DNA from: Mesorhizobium sp. RMAD-H1
GTDB taxonomy: Bacteria; Pseudomonadota; Alphaproteobacteria; Rhizobiales; Rhizobiaceae
Assembly (NCBI RefSeq): GCF_014191375.1
Contig: NZ_JACHWN010000002.1
Location: 682,001 to 746,000 of the forward strand
Direction: 5' to 3'
Length of the DNA stretch: 64,000 bases
Position 1 is the stretch's first letter; each line of letters opens with the position of its first letter. Shown here in pieces: positions 44,349 through 54,094 of the stretch. A program made the position numbers and the translations under genes. The notes below the pieces were generated by a model. That model ran no database searches. It was not told the origin of the DNA and saw only the letters and a program-made list of their open reading frames with translations.

Positions 44349-45734
44349 AAGCTGCCTGAGCACGGCATTGAACGCGCGCGCCGCCTGATCGTGCAGGCGA
44401 TGCCGCCCGCCTTCCACCTGCTTTACGCCGCGCACCCAGACGCTGTCGACGTGAGCGCGGCCGGCAAAGATCCAGCCGTCGAGGATCGCGTCGTCCCTGG
44501 CGCCGGCGAGCCGTTCCGTATCGAGCGAAACCAGATCCGCCGCCTGCCCCACGGCAATGCCCTCGCCCGAAACGCCAAGGGCTGCGCTGCCACCGGCAAA
44601 CGCGCCGTCAAAAAGGGCGCGACCCGTCGAACCCTCCGCCACGGCCATGACGTTGCGGGCGCGGTGGAAAAGACGCTGCGAATATTCGAGCTGCCGCAGC
44701 TCATCCCCAATGCCGATCAGCACGTTGGAATCCGAACCGATACCAAAGCGGCCGCCATGTGCGGTAAAAAGCGGCGCCGGGAAGGTGCCGTCGCCGAGAT
44801 TGGCTTCCGTCACCGGGCAGAGACCGGCGATCGCCCCGCTCGCCGCCATCCGGCGCGTCTCCTCGTCCGTCATGTGGGTGGCATGGATCAGGCACCAGCG
44901 GCCGTCGACATTCGTTTTGTCGAGAAGCCACTCCACGGGGCGTGCGCCCGACCAGGCGATGCAGTCCTCGACTTCCTTCACCTGCTCGGCAATGTGGATA
45001 TGCACCGGCGCTTGCGGAAGGAGCTGGGTGACTTCGCCAAGTTCCCCCGGCGTCACCGCGCGCAGGCTGTGCGGCGCAACGCCGAGAACAGCCCCGTCGA
45101 GCCGCGCCACCAGCGGCGCGCAGCCGTCGATCAGGCGCGCGAAGCTGTCGATGTTGTTGATGAAGCGCCTTTGCCCCTCATTCGGCGCAGCGCCGCCGAA
45201 GGTCGAATGGGCATAGAAGACCGGCAGCAGCGTCAGCCCGATCCCGCTCTGCCCGGCGGCGGAGACGATGCGCACCGCCATTTCCGCGATGTCGCGGTAG
45301 GGGCTGCCGTCCCGGTCGTGATGCAGATAATGGAACTCGCCGACGCGAGTAAAGCCGGCCTCCAGCATCTCGACATAGAGCTGCAGGGCGACGGCCTCCA
45401 CCTGCTCCGGCGTCATGGAGAGCGCGAAGCGGTACATCACATCGCGCCAGCTCCAGAAACTGTCCGCCGAGGGACCGCGCCGTTCCGCAAGCCCCGCCAT
45501 GCCATATTGGAAGGCGTGGCTGTGCAGATTGGGCATTCCCGGCAGAATGGCCGCATGGCGCTCGTCATCAGGCTGTGCCGCCGCATCCGTCTCGACCGAG
45601 ACGATCACGCCGCCGGACAATGAAATGCGCACATCCCGCGCCCAGCCGCCGGGCAGAAGCGCTGATTGCGCATGAAGGACGGTTTGCCTTCCGCCGGCGT
45701 TGACCATGTCGTTTCCCGCATCATTTACTGTCAC
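44343..45734 (-). CDS. hutF: Formimidoylglutamate deiminase HutF
   Basis: 463 residues from a GTG with GAGGAGAG six bases upstream; ATGs 18 bases upstream and 27 bases downstream are alternatives. It belongs to the amidohydrolase superfamily, with metal ligands in GMPNLHSHAFQ, then HIHIAEQVKEVEDC, HATHMTDEE and GSDSN. It removes ammonia from N-formimino-L-glutamate to give N-formyl-L-glutamate, the fourth step of the five-step histidine pathway. HutG then removes the formyl group. It is divergent from hutI, so both sides are probably controlled from the shared 210-bp region. Confidence 0.92.
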   Translation of the reverse strand: MTVNDAGNDMVNAGGRQTVLHAQSALLPGGWARDVRISLSGGVIVSVETDAAAQPDDERHAAILPGMPNLHSHAFQYGMAGLAERRGPSADSFWSWRDVMYRFALSMTPEQVEAVALQLYVEMLEAGFTRVGEFHYLHHDRDGSPYRDIAEMAVRIVSAAGQSGIGLTLLPVFYAHSTFGGAAPNEGQRRFINNIDSFARLIDGCAPLVARLDGAVLGVAPHSLRAVTPGELGEVTQLLPQAPVHIHIAEQVKEVEDCIAWSGARPVEWLLDKTNVDGRWCLIHATHMTDEETRRMAASGAIAGLCPVTEANLGDGTFPAPLFTAHGGRFGIGSDSNVLIGIGDELRQLEYSQRLFHRARNVMAVAEGSTGRALFDGAFAGGSAALGVSGEGIAVGQAADLVSLDTERLAGARDDAILDGWIFAGRAHVDSVWVRGVKQVEGGRHRLHDQAARAFNAVLRQLP

Positions 45735-45884
45735 AGCGCTCTCCTCATCCATACAGCGCCGTGCGTCCTCCCGGACGCACAAAGGACGCTGTAAACTATA
45801 AAATGTCGCAGCGTGCTTTCCGAAAACCGCCCCGGTTTTCGGGCCGATGTGATGGCCGTTTCCACCGGGCTGCGTCTCGGCCAC

Positions 45885-45913
45885 TTGCGATCATTCGAAA
45901 TATGTATATACAT
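45885..45913 (+). promoter_or_regulatory. hutI promoter with HutC operator ATGTATATACAT
   Basis: ATGTATATACAT (45902-45913) is a perfect palindrome containing TGTATATACA, the known core of HutC operators in Pseudomonas and Klebsiella. A candidate promoter TTGCGA (45885-45890), 17 bases and ATACAT (45908-45913) overlaps it, so bound HutC would block RNA polymerase. It lies 31 bases before the hutI ATG. The operator is strongly supported by the adjacent hutC gene; the promoter boxes are a guess. Confidence 0.8.
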
Positions 45914-45944
45914 TATCAGCAAACAGGGGAAGCAGGAAACCATC

Positions 45945-47171
45945 ATGGCGGAAAGCACCGATCGTCGCAAAGACCGGCTCTGGCGCAATGCGCGGCTGGC
46001 CACACTCAGCGAAAATCTCCCCGGCCTCGGCGTCGTGGAGAAGGGTGCGGTGGCCGTCCGGGACGGGCGCATCGCCTATGCCGGACCGGAGGCGGACCTC
46101 CCCTCCTCCCTTGCTTCACTGGAGCGGATCGACTGCGAAGGCCGCTGGATCACCCCTGGCCTGATCGACTGCCATACCCATCTCGTCTACGCCGGAAATC
46201 GTGCGCACGAATTCGAGATGCGGCTTGCCGGCGCAACCTACGAGGAAGTGGCGAAGGCGGGCGGCGGCATCGTCTCCTCGGTCAAGGCGTTGCGGGCTGC
46301 CAGCGAAGGGGACTTGTTGCACGAAACCCTGCCCCGGCTCGACGCGCTGATTGCCGAAGGCGTTACCACTGTCGAGGTCAAATCCGGTTATGGGCTCGAC
46401 CTGGAGAACGAGCGCAAAGCGCTGAGAGTCGCCCGGCAACTCGGACACGTACGGCCTGTTTCCATACGAACCACCTTTCTCGGCGCCCATGCCTTGCCGC
46501 CGGAAGCCAATGGCGACAAACAGGCCTATATCGACCGCGTCGCGGGTGAGATGCTGCCGGCGATCGCTGCCGATGGGCTCGCCGACGCGGTGGATGGTTT
46601 CTGCGAAGGCATCGCCTTCTCGCCGGAGCAGATCGCCGAGGTCTTCCGCGCGGCGAAGGCACAAGACCTGCCGGTCAAGCTCCACGCCGACCAGCTTTCG
46701 AACCTGCATGGAGCAAAGCTTGCCGCCGAATTCGGCGCGCTCTCGGTCGATCATATGGAATATACCGACGAAGCCGGCGTCATAGCCATGGCCAGCGCCG
46801 GAACCGTGGCGGTGCTGCTGCCGGGTGCGTTCTACTTCATCCGCGAGAGGCAGCTTCCGCCGGTCGATCTGTTGCGCAGGCACGGCGTGAAGATCGCCAT
46901 CGCCACCGACTGCAATCCCGGCACCTCGCCGCTGACCTCGCTGCTGCTCACCATGAACATGAGCGCGACGCTTTTCCGCCTGACTGTTGACGAATGCATC
47001 GCCGGGGCGACGCGCGAGGCCGCCCGCGCCCTCGGCATCCTTGCCGAGACCGGAACGCTCGAAGCCGGGAAATGGGCCGACCTCGCCATCTGGGATATCG
47101 AGCGACCGGCGGAACTCGTCTACCGCATGGGCTTCAATCCCCTGCACCGGCGGATATGGAGGGGAAAATGA
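45945..47171 (+). CDS. hutI: Imidazolonepropionase HutI
   Basis: 408 residues from an ATG with AGGA upstream, the family's usual length. The amidohydrolase has the zinc-binding pair H77/H79 in [14 protein letters not shown], then [39 protein letters not shown] and [11 protein letters not shown]. It opens the imidazolone ring to give N-formimino-L-glutamate, the third step. It is the first gene of the plus-strand hut operon. Its stop overlaps the hutH start (ATGA). Confidence 0.95.
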   Translation: MAESTDRRKDRLWRNARLATLSENLPGLGVVEKGAVAVRDGRIAYAGPEADLPSSLASLERIDCEGRWITPGLIDCHTHLVYAGNRAHEFEMRLAGATYEEVAKAGGGIVSSVKALRAASEGDLLHETLPRLDALIAEGVTTVEVKSGYGLDLENERKALRVARQLGHVRPVSIRTTFLGAHALPPEANGDKQAYIDRVAGEMLPAIAADGLADAVDGFCEGIAFSPEQIAEVFRAAKAQDLPVKLHADQLSNLHGAKLAAEFGALSVDHMEYTDEAGVIAMASAGTVAVLLPGAFYFIRERQLPPVDLLRRHGVKIAIATDCNPGTSPLTSLLLTMNMSATLFRLTVDECIAGATREAARALGILAETGTLEAGKWADLAIWDIERPAELVYRMGFNPLHRRIWRGK

Positions 47172-48706
47172 CGTCAATTCTGCTTGAGCCCGGTACTGTG
47201 GCGCTGCGGACGCTGGAGACCATCTACTGGACGGGCGCGGCGGCGCGGATCGACCCATCCTTCCATCCGGCGATCGAAAAGGCCTCCGCGCGGATCACCG
47301 CAATCGCCGGCGGCGACCAGCCGGTCTATGGCGTCAACACCGGCTTCGGCAAGCTGGCGAGCATCCGCATCGATGCCGCCGATGTCGCCACACTCCAGCG
47401 CAATCTGATCCTGTCGCATTGCTGCGGCGTCGGAGCGCCCTTCACGGAGGAGATCGTCCGCCTGATCATGGCGCTGAAGCTGATCTCGCTCGGGCGCGGT
47501 GCATCCGGCGTGCGGCTGGAGATCGTCCGGCTCATCGAGGATATGCTGGAGAAAGGCGTCGTCCCGGTCATTCCCGAAAAGGGCTCCGTCGGCGCATCGG
47601 GTGATCTCGCCCCGCTCGCGCATCTGGCCGCCGTGATGATCGGCGAAGGCGAAGCCTGGTATCAGGGGGAGCGGCTTACCGCCCGCGAAGCGCTGTTGCG
47701 GGCGGGGCTGAACCCTGTCGTGCTCGCCGCCAAGGAAGGCCTCGCCCTCATCAACGGCACGCAGGTTTCCACCGCTCTCGCCCTTGCCGGCCTGTTCCGG
47801 GCGCACCGCGCGGCGCAGAGCGCCCTCATCACCGGCGCGCTATCGACCGACGCCGCCATGGGCTCCTCCGCGCCCTTCCATCCGGAAATCCATACGCTGC
47901 GTGGCCATAAGGGGCAGATCGATACGGCCTATGCGCTGCGCACCCTCCTCGAAGGTTCCGAAATCCGGGCGAGCCATCTGGAAGGCGACGAGCGCGTGCA
48001 GGACCCCTATTGCATCCGCTGCCAGCCGCAGGTGGACGGCGCCTGCCTCGACCTCCTGCGCATGGCCGCGCGTACCCTGGAAATCGAGGCCAATGCCGTC
48101 ACCGACAATCCGCTTGTGGTGAGCGACGGCTCGGTCATATCAGGGGGCAATTTCCACGCCGAGCCGGTGGCCTTCGCCGCCGACCAGATCGCGATCGCCA
48201 TCTGCGAGATCGGCGCGATTGCCCAGCGCCGCATTGCCCTGCTTGTCGATCCCGCCCTCTCCTTCGGCCTGCCCGCCTTTCTCGCCAGGAAGCCGGGCCT
48301 TAACTCCGGGTTGATGATCGCCGAGGTTACTTCCGCCGCGCTGATGAGCGAGAACAAGCAGATGGCGCATCCGGCCTCGGTCGATTCCACGCCGACGTCA
48401 GCCAATCAGGAAGACCATGTCTCCATGGCCTGCCACGGCGCGCGCCGCCTTTTGCAGATGACCGAGAACCTCTTCTCCATCATCGGCATCGAGGCGCTGA
48501 CGGCTGCTCAGGGCCTCGATTTCCGCCAGCCGCTCAAGACCAGCCCGGAACTGCTCAAGGCCCATGCCACCATCCGCGATGCGGTGCCCGAACTTGAAAT
48601 CGACCGCTATATGGCGACCGATCTGAAAGCGGCGGGCGATCTCGTCGCCACCAGCGCGCTCAACGCCTCCGTTTCCGCCGATATTCTCCCCGCACTGGAC
48701 AATTGA
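47168..48706 (+). CDS. hutH: Histidine ammonia-lyase HutH
   Basis: 512 residues. The MIO cofactor comes from A143-S144-G145 in [16 protein letters not shown]. Other family segments are [22 protein letters not shown] and [19 protein letters not shown]. It removes ammonia from L-histidine to give urocanate, the entry step of the pathway. The ATG overlaps the stop of hutI and the next gene starts after one base, so the block is translated as a unit. Confidence 0.95.
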   Translation: MTSILLEPGTVALRTLETIYWTGAAARIDPSFHPAIEKASARITAIAGGDQPVYGVNTGFGKLASIRIDAADVATLQRNLILSHCCGVGAPFTEEIVRLIMALKLISLGRGASGVRLEIVRLIEDMLEKGVVPVIPEKGSVGASGDLAPLAHLAAVMIGEGEAWYQGERLTAREALLRAGLNPVVLAAKEGLALINGTQVSTALALAGLFRAHRAAQSALITGALSTDAAMGSSAPFHPEIHTLRGHKGQIDTAYALRTLLEGSEIRASHLEGDERVQDPYCIRCQPQVDGACLDLLRMAARTLEIEANAVTDNPLVVSDGSVISGGNFHAEPVAFAADQIAIAICEIGAIAQRRIALLVDPALSFGLPAFLARKPGLNSGLMIAEVTSAALMSENKQMAHPASVDSTPTSANQEDHVSMACHGARRLLQMTENLFSIIGIEALTAAQGLDFRQPLKTSPELLKAHATIRDAVPELEIDRYMATDLKAAGDLVATSALNASVSADILPALDN

Positions 48707-48707
48707 C

Positions 48708-49517
48708 ATGGCCGTATTCGAAGTCAGACAGGGCAGTTCGCCCGTCATTCTCGGCTTTCCCCATACGGGAACGGATGTTCCGCCCGAGATATGGGACAGG
48801 CTCAACGCCAACGGCCGCCTGCTCGCCGATACCGACTGGCATATTCACAAGCTCTATGACGGCCTGCTGCCGGATGCGACCACCGTGCGCGCCACCTTCC
48901 ACCGTTACGTGATCGACGCCAACCGCGATCCCTCAGGCACGAGCCTTTATCCCGGCCAGAACACCACGGGACTGATCCCCGAGACCGATTTCGACGCCGA
49001 GCCGATCTGGCTTGAGGGCCAGGCGCCCGATGAGACCGATATCGAGGCGCGGCTTTCCGCCTTCCACGCGCCCTACCATGCGGCGCTCGCCGCCGAGATC
49101 GAGCGGGTGACGGAGCTCCACGGCATCGCCATTCTCTATGATTGCCACTCGATCCGCTCCCATATTCCGTTCCTCTTCGAAGGCAAGCTGCCGGATTTCA
49201 ACATCGGCACAGACAATGGCAGGACCTGCGCGCCTGAAATCGAAGCGGCTGTAAAGGAGATCGCGGGAGCCGCCGAAGGCTACACCTCAATCCTCAACGG
49301 ACGCTTCAAGGGCGGCTGGACCACGCGCCATTACGGCAAGCCGGAACGGCAAGTCCACGCCATCCAGATGGAACTGGCGCAGTCCACCCATCTCGCCACC
49401 GAGACGCCGCCCTTCGCCTATGACGAGACCAAGGCCGCAAAGCTGCGCGTCCATCTGAAAGCCATTCTCCAGCGCATCGAAGCGCTCGCACCTACATTAA
49501 AAGGGAAAGCCGCATGA
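48708..49517 (+). CDS. hutG: N-formylglutamate deformylase HutG
   Basis: 269 residues. The N-formylglutamate amidohydrolase family shows [46 protein letters not shown] and [29 protein letters not shown]. It splits N-formyl-L-glutamate into glutamate and formate, the last step. Its presence with HutF shows that this organism uses the five-step rather than the formamide-releasing four-step route. The stop overlaps the hutU start (ATGA). Confidence 0.94.
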   Translation: MAVFEVRQGSSPVILGFPHTGTDVPPEIWDRLNANGRLLADTDWHIHKLYDGLLPDATTVRATFHRYVIDANRDPSGTSLYPGQNTTGLIPETDFDAEPIWLEGQAPDETDIEARLSAFHAPYHAALAAEIERVTELHGIAILYDCHSIRSHIPFLFEGKLPDFNIGTDNGRTCAPEIEAAVKEIAGAAEGYTSILNGRFKGGWTTRHYGKPERQVHAIQMELAQSTHLATETPPFAYDETKAAKLRVHLKAILQRIEALAPTLKGKAA

Positions 49518-51187
49518 CCAACCCACGCCACAATATCCGCGAAGTCCGGGCGCCGCGGGGAACCGAGCTCAACGCCAAGAGCTGGCTGACCGAAGCGCCG
49601 CTGCGCATGCTGATGAACAATCTCGACCCCGACGTGGCAGAGAACCCGAACGAGCTGGTGGTCTATGGCGGCATTGGCCGCGCCGCGCGCACCTGGGAGG
49701 ATTTCGACCGCATCGTCGCGACGCTTAAAGACCTTGAAGAGGACGAGACACTGCTGGTGCAGTCCGGCAAGCCGGTCGGCGTCTTCAAGACCCATGCCAA
49801 TGCCCCGCGTGTCCTCATCGCCAACTCCAACCTCGTGCCGCATTGGGCGACCTGGGACCATTTCAACGAGCTCGATAAGAAGGGTCTCGCCATGTATGGC
49901 CAGATGACCGCCGGCTCGTGGATCTATATCGGCACGCAGGGCATCGTTCAGGGCACGTACGAAACCTTCGTCGAGGCAGGACGCCAGCATTATGGCGGCG
50001 ACCTCAAGGGCAAGTGGATCCTGACCGGCGGCCTCGGCGGCATGGGCGGGGCGCAGCCTCTCGCCGCCGTCATGGCGGGGGCCTCATGCCTCGCGGTGGA
50101 ATGCGACGAGACCCGCATCGATTTCCGCCTGCGCACCCGCTATCTCGACGCCAAGGCCACGACGCTGGACGAAGCGCTCGAAATGATCGACCGCTGGACC
50201 AAGGCGGGCGAGGCGAAATCCGTCGGCCTGCTCGGCAATGCGGCGGAAATCCTGCCCGAACTGGTGCGGCGCGGCGTGCGCCCCGATATCGTCACCGACC
50301 AGACCTCGGCGCATGACCCGATCAACGGCTATTTGCCAAAGGGCTGGACGCTGGCGCAATGGCGTGAGAAGCGGGAAAGCGACCCGAAGGCAGTCGAGAA
50401 GGCGGCCCGCGCCTCCATGCGCGAGCATGTCGAGGCGATGCTCGCCTTCTGGGACCAGGGCATCCCGACGCTCGACTACGGCAACAACATCCGCCAGGTC
50501 GCCAGGGACGAAGGGCTGGAAAACGCCTTCGCCTTCCCCGGCTTCGTGCCGGCCTATATCCGCCCGCTCTTCTGCCGCGGCATCGGCCCCTTCCGCTGGG
50601 CCGCCCTTTCCGGCGACCCCGAAGATATCTACAAGACCGACGCCAAGGTGAAGGAGCTGCTGCCCGACAACAAGCACCTGCACAACTGGCTCGACATGGC
50701 CAGGGAGCGCATTGCCTTCCAGGGCCTGCCCGCCCGCATCTGCTGGGTGGGTTTGGGCGACCGCCACAAGCTCGGCCTCGCCTTCAACGAGATGGTGAGG
50801 ACCGGCGAGTTGAAGGCCCCCGTGGTCATCGGCCGCGATCACCTCGATTCCGGCTCCGTCGCCTCGCCCAACCGCGAGACGGAGGCGATGAAGGACGGCT
50901 CCGATGCCGTATCCGACTGGCCGCTCTTGAATGCCCTGCTCAACACCGCCTCCGGCGCGACCTGGGTGTCGCTCCACCATGGCGGCGGTGTCGGCATGGG
51001 CTTCTCCCAGCATTCCGGCATGGTGATCTGCTGCGACGGCACGGATGACGCGGCGCAGCGCATCGGGCGCGTGCTGTGGAACGACCCGGCCACCGGCGTC
51101 ATGCGCCACGCCGATGCGGGCTACGACATCGCCATCGAATGCGCCCGGGAAAAGGGCCTGCGCCTTCCCGGCATTCTCGGCAACTGA
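49514..51187 (+). CDS. hutU: Urocanate hydratase HutU
   Basis: 557 residues, the usual length. The tightly bound NAD+ site includes [25 protein letters not shown], with family segments [40 protein letters not shown] and [15 protein letters not shown]. It adds water to urocanate to give imidazolonepropionate, the second step. GGGAAA lies before its ATG, which overlaps the hutG stop. A stem-loop follows before the permease gene. Confidence 0.95.
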   Translation: MTNPRHNIREVRAPRGTELNAKSWLTEAPLRMLMNNLDPDVAENPNELVVYGGIGRAARTWEDFDRIVATLKDLEEDETLLVQSGKPVGVFKTHANAPRVLIANSNLVPHWATWDHFNELDKKGLAMYGQMTAGSWIYIGTQGIVQGTYETFVEAGRQHYGGDLKGKWILTGGLGGMGGAQPLAAVMAGASCLAVECDETRIDFRLRTRYLDAKATTLDEALEMIDRWTKAGEAKSVGLLGNAAEILPELVRRGVRPDIVTDQTSAHDPINGYLPKGWTLAQWREKRESDPKAVEKAARASMREHVEAMLAFWDQGIPTLDYGNNIRQVARDEGLENAFAFPGFVPAYIRPLFCRGIGPFRWAALSGDPEDIYKTDAKVKELLPDNKHLHNWLDMARERIAFQGLPARICWVGLGDRHKLGLAFNEMVRTGELKAPVVIGRDHLDSGSVASPNRETEAMKDGSDAVSDWPLLNALLNTASGATWVSLHHGGGVGMGFSQHSGMVICCDGTDDAAQRIGRVLWNDPATGVMRHADAGYDIAIECAREKGLRLPGILGN

Positions 51188-51209
51188 GGAATTTTGCGAG
51201 GCGGTCCGA

Positions 51210-51257
51210 AAGCAAATCCAGGAAAAATGTGAAGTGGTTTTCCGTCCGGATTTGCTT
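51210..51257. repeat. REP-like stem-loop between hutU and the permease gene
   Basis: AAGCAAATCC (51210-51219) pairs with GGATTTGCTT (51248-51257), and inside it GGAAAA (51221-51226) pairs with TTTTCC (51238-51243). Hairpins with this GCAAATCC...TTTTCC...GGATTTGC build are scattered through Rhizobiales genomes. It starts 23 bases after the hutU stop and could lower expression of the two distal genes. Confidence 0.6.
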
Positions 51258-51306
51258 GGAAAAAGTTCGCCTCGTTCTACATCAAAAAGGATAATGGGGA
51301 ACTGCA

Positions 51307-52632
51307 ATGACAGATTCAGCAATCGCTCAAAACGGCTCGCGCGGCGCGGCCGCCCTGAAGCTCATCATTTACAGCTTCATCGGCATCTTCTTCTTTTTCG
51401 TGCCGGTTACCATCGGCGGCAAATCGACGATCCTGCTCGATCATGCTGCGACGGCGATAGCAACGAACTTGCGGCCTCTGGCGCTCGTCTTCGTCACCGC
51501 GCTCATCGCCTATGGCGCGATCGCCCCTTTCATCCGGGGCACCTGGAACAAGAATGTCACCGAAACGATCTTCTCACTGCTGCGTGTGCTGGGCCTTGTT
51601 CTGACCGGCATGTATCTGGCGGGCATCGGTCCGGCGGCCATTTTCCAGCCAGACATGCTGCCCTTCCTGTTCGACAAGCTGGTGCTCTCCGTCGGCCTCA
51701 TCGTGCCCATCGGCGGGCTGGCGCTCGCCTTTCTCATCGGCTACGGCCTTCTGGAGCTGACCGGCGTCATCGTCCAGCCGATCATGCGCCCGATCTGGCG
51801 CACACCCGGCTGGTCGGCCATCGACGCCGTCGCTTCCTTTGTCGGCAGCTATTCGCTGGCGCTCCTCATCACCGACCGCGTCTACAAGGAAGGCAAATAT
51901 ACCGCGCGCGAAGCGGCGATCGTCGCCACCGGCTTTTCCACCGTCTCGGCGACCTTCATGATCATCGTTGCCAAGACGCTCGGCCTGATGGGCGCGTGGA
52001 ACCTCTATTTCTGGACGACTTTCGTCGTCACCTTCATCGTCTCGGCCATCACCGCACGCCTATGGCCCTTGAGCCGGATGGACCATCCCGGCGACCGCGA
52101 CCTGCCGCTGCCGGAGGGTAAGGGCCGCGTGACGACGGCGATAGACGCCGGCATCGAACAGGCCCGGAAAGCGCCCGGCATCTTCTCGCTGCTCGGCGCA
52201 ACCTTCCTCGACGGCCTGCGCATGGCCTCGATGATCCTGCCCAGCATCATGGCCGTCGGCCTTCTCGGGCTTCTTGCCGCCAAATATACGCCGATCTTCG
52301 ACATTCCCGGTTTTGCACTCTATCCCTTCACCTGGATGGCGCAGCTTGGCGAGCCGATGATGGCCGCCAGGGCGCTGGCCTCCGGCCTTGCCGAGATGTT
52401 CCTGCCCGCCATCCTGCTCAAGGATGCCGACGTGACGCTGAAATTCGTGGCGGCGGTTGTTTCCGTCAGCCAGGTGCTGTTCCTTTCGGCCTCGATTCCA
52501 TGCGTGCTCGCGACGTCGGTCCCGCTCCGGTTCCGCGATCTCATCGTCATCTGGTACATCCGCACCGCCCTCAGCATCCTGCTGACGGCTCCTGTCGCCT
52601 TCTGGGCCGCATCCAACGGATGGCTCGGCTGA
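51307..52632 (+). CDS. YjiH-family membrane protein, candidate transporter of the hut operon
   Basis: 441 residues, about nine or ten membrane helices (LIIYSFIGIFFFFVPVTIGG, ALVFVTALIAYGAIAPFI, LVLSVGLIVPIGGLALAFLIGYGLLEL and others). It resembles the YjiH/nucleoside-recognition (Gate) group, seen here in GYGLLELTGVIVQPIMRPIWRTPGWSAIDAVASFVGSYSLALLITDRVYKEG. GGGGAA lies six bases ahead of the ATG. Its position between hutU and hutD suggests transport of histidine, urocanate or a breakdown product. That role is inferred; typical hut permeases are HutT or ABC systems. Its stop overlaps the hutD start (TGATG). Confidence 0.82.
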   Translation: MTDSAIAQNGSRGAAALKLIIYSFIGIFFFFVPVTIGGKSTILLDHAATAIATNLRPLALVFVTALIAYGAIAPFIRGTWNKNVTETIFSLLRVLGLVLTGMYLAGIGPAAIFQPDMLPFLFDKLVLSVGLIVPIGGLALAFLIGYGLLELTGVIVQPIMRPIWRTPGWSAIDAVASFVGSYSLALLITDRVYKEGKYTAREAAIVATGFSTVSATFMIIVAKTLGLMGAWNLYFWTTFVVTFIVSAITARLWPLSRMDHPGDRDLPLPEGKGRVTTAIDAGIEQARKAPGIFSLLGATFLDGLRMASMILPSIMAVGLLGLLAAKYTPIFDIPGFALYPFTWMAQLGEPMMAARALASGLAEMFLPAILLKDADVTLKFVAAVVSVSQVLFLSASIPCVLATSVPLRFRDLIVIWYIRTALSILLTAPVAFWAASNGWLG

Positions 52633-53213
52633 TGGGCATCTCGCTTCTGCGGGCGGCGGGTTACCGCCGCATGCCATGGAAGAACGGTGGTGGAGAGACG
52701 ACAGAGATCGCCGTCTTTCCATCCCATGCCGGGTTGTCGGATTTCGGCTGGCGCGTCAGCATGGCGAAGGTGGCGGGTGATGGCCCCTTCTCCATCTTTC
52801 CCGAAATCGACCGCACGCTTTGCGTTCTCGAAGGCAACGGGATCGAGCTCTCCATCGCCGGAAAAGGCGTGGTTCGCCTCGATCCCGCCTCGGAGCCCTT
52901 GGCGTTTCCCGCCGATGTGGCCATCAATGCCCGGCTGACCGACGGGGCGATCACCGATCTCAACGTCATGACGCGGCGCGGCGTTGCGTCGCATCGGGTG
53001 AGCCGGATCGACATTGACGGCGCGATCGAGTGGCAGGCCGCCGGCGCGCCGACATTGGTTTTCTGCCAATACGGTACGCTGGAGCTGGAAGCGGATGGGG
53101 AACGCGCAGACCTTTCCGCGCTTGATTGCGCACTGGTCGAAGCGCCGCCGGCGGTCCCGCTGCGCCTGCCCGGCAACGCACGCTGCTTCGTCGTCGAAAT
53201 CCTTTATGGGTGA
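52632..53213 (+). CDS. hutD: HutD-family protein
   Basis: 193 residues. The start is the ATG in TGATG, coupled to the permease stop; an ATG 12 bases upstream is an alternative. The N-terminal RRMPWKNGGGETTEIAVFPSHAGLSDFGWRVSMAKVAGDGPFS is the HutD signature. The fold is a double cupin. HutD proteins are found in many hut loci and have been proposed to tune the pathway, perhaps by binding urocanate or formylglutamate. It is the last gene of the operon. Confidence 0.92.
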   Translation: MGISLLRAAGYRRMPWKNGGGETTEIAVFPSHAGLSDFGWRVSMAKVAGDGPFSIFPEIDRTLCVLEGNGIELSIAGKGVVRLDPASEPLAFPADVAINARLTDGAITDLNVMTRRGVASHRVSRIDIDGAIEWQAAGAPTLVFCQYGTLELEADGERADLSALDCALVEAPPAVPLRLPGNARCFVVEILYG

Positions 53214-53306
53214 GGGACGTGTTATCCAGCGGGCACAGCTGCGATAGCTAGCCAGAAGCGGCATGTTCGCCTAAACTTCTCAATAGCTTGGCGCGCGGGA
53301 AGTTCG

Positions 53307-54083
53307 GTGAAGAATTTTTTTCAGTCTCTCAGGTTTATCAGGCCCGCCCCGCGGGCCCCGAGACGACGGCTTTCGATCGATATTTCACGCGTTGCCACCT
53401 ACATCGTCGGCGATGTGCATGGCTGCTACGACCAGCTCATGGTGCTGGAGCGCATCATCACCGAAGACGCCCGCCGGCTGCCGGGCCCGAAGCTGATCGT
53501 CATGCTCGGCGATTATGTCGACCGCGGGCCGGCTTCGGCGCAGGTCGTCGAGCATCTTCTCGCCCCACCGCCCGAAAGCTTTCACCGCATCTGCCTGATG
53601 GGCAATCACGAGATGGCCATGCTCGACTATCTCGACGGGCATCTCTCGCTGGAGCGGTGGCTGCAGATGGGGGCGGCCCATACATTGCTCTCCTACGGCA
53701 TGGACCTGGAATATATGCAGCAGGTCTATCGCTCGCCGCAGGACCGGGATAGCAAGATACGCGCGGCCATTCCCGAGCCGCATAAGGATTTCCTGCGTTC
53801 GCTGCCGATTCTCATTGATGCCGGGCCTTTCCTCTTCGTCCATGCCGGCGTCAGGCCCGGCATACCCCTCGACGAGCAGAAGGACGAGGACCTCGTCTTC
53901 ATCCGCAACGAATTTTTCGATAGCGCCCATCGGCTCGAGCGATGGGTGATCCACGGCCACACCCCGGTGGAAAAGGCGCGGCCGGAAGGCCGGCGGATCA
54001 ATGTCGATACCGGCGCCTTCTATTCCGGCAGGCTCAGCGCATTGCGCCTATGGAACCGGAAGGGCCGGATTTTCTCGACCTGA
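53307..54083 (+). CDS. PPP-family metallophosphoesterase (serine/threonine phosphatase-like)
   Basis: 258 residues from a GTG with a weak site (GGGAAG). All metal-binding motifs are present: GDVHGCYDQL, GDYVDRGP, GNHEMAM, HAGVRPG and VIHGHTP. The length and the R-rich N-terminus (FIRPAPRAPRRRLSI) match the bacterial PrpA/ApaH-like group, which removes phosphate from proteins or splits dinucleoside polyphosphates. It ends 11 bases before the convergent exoP stop. Acting on the ExoP kinase is only a speculation from position. Confidence 0.88.
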   Translation: MKNFFQSLRFIRPAPRAPRRRLSIDISRVATYIVGDVHGCYDQLMVLERIITEDARRLPGPKLIVMLGDYVDRGPASAQVVEHLLAPPPESFHRICLMGNHEMAMLDYLDGHLSLERWLQMGAAHTLLSYGMDLEYMQQVYRSPQDRDSKIRAAIPEPHKDFLRSLPILIDAGPFLFVHAGVRPGIPLDEQKDEDLVFIRNEFFDSAHRLERWVIHGHTPVEKARPEGRRINVDTGAFYSGRLSALRLWNRKGRIFST

Positions 54084-54094
54084 TCACGCCTTTT

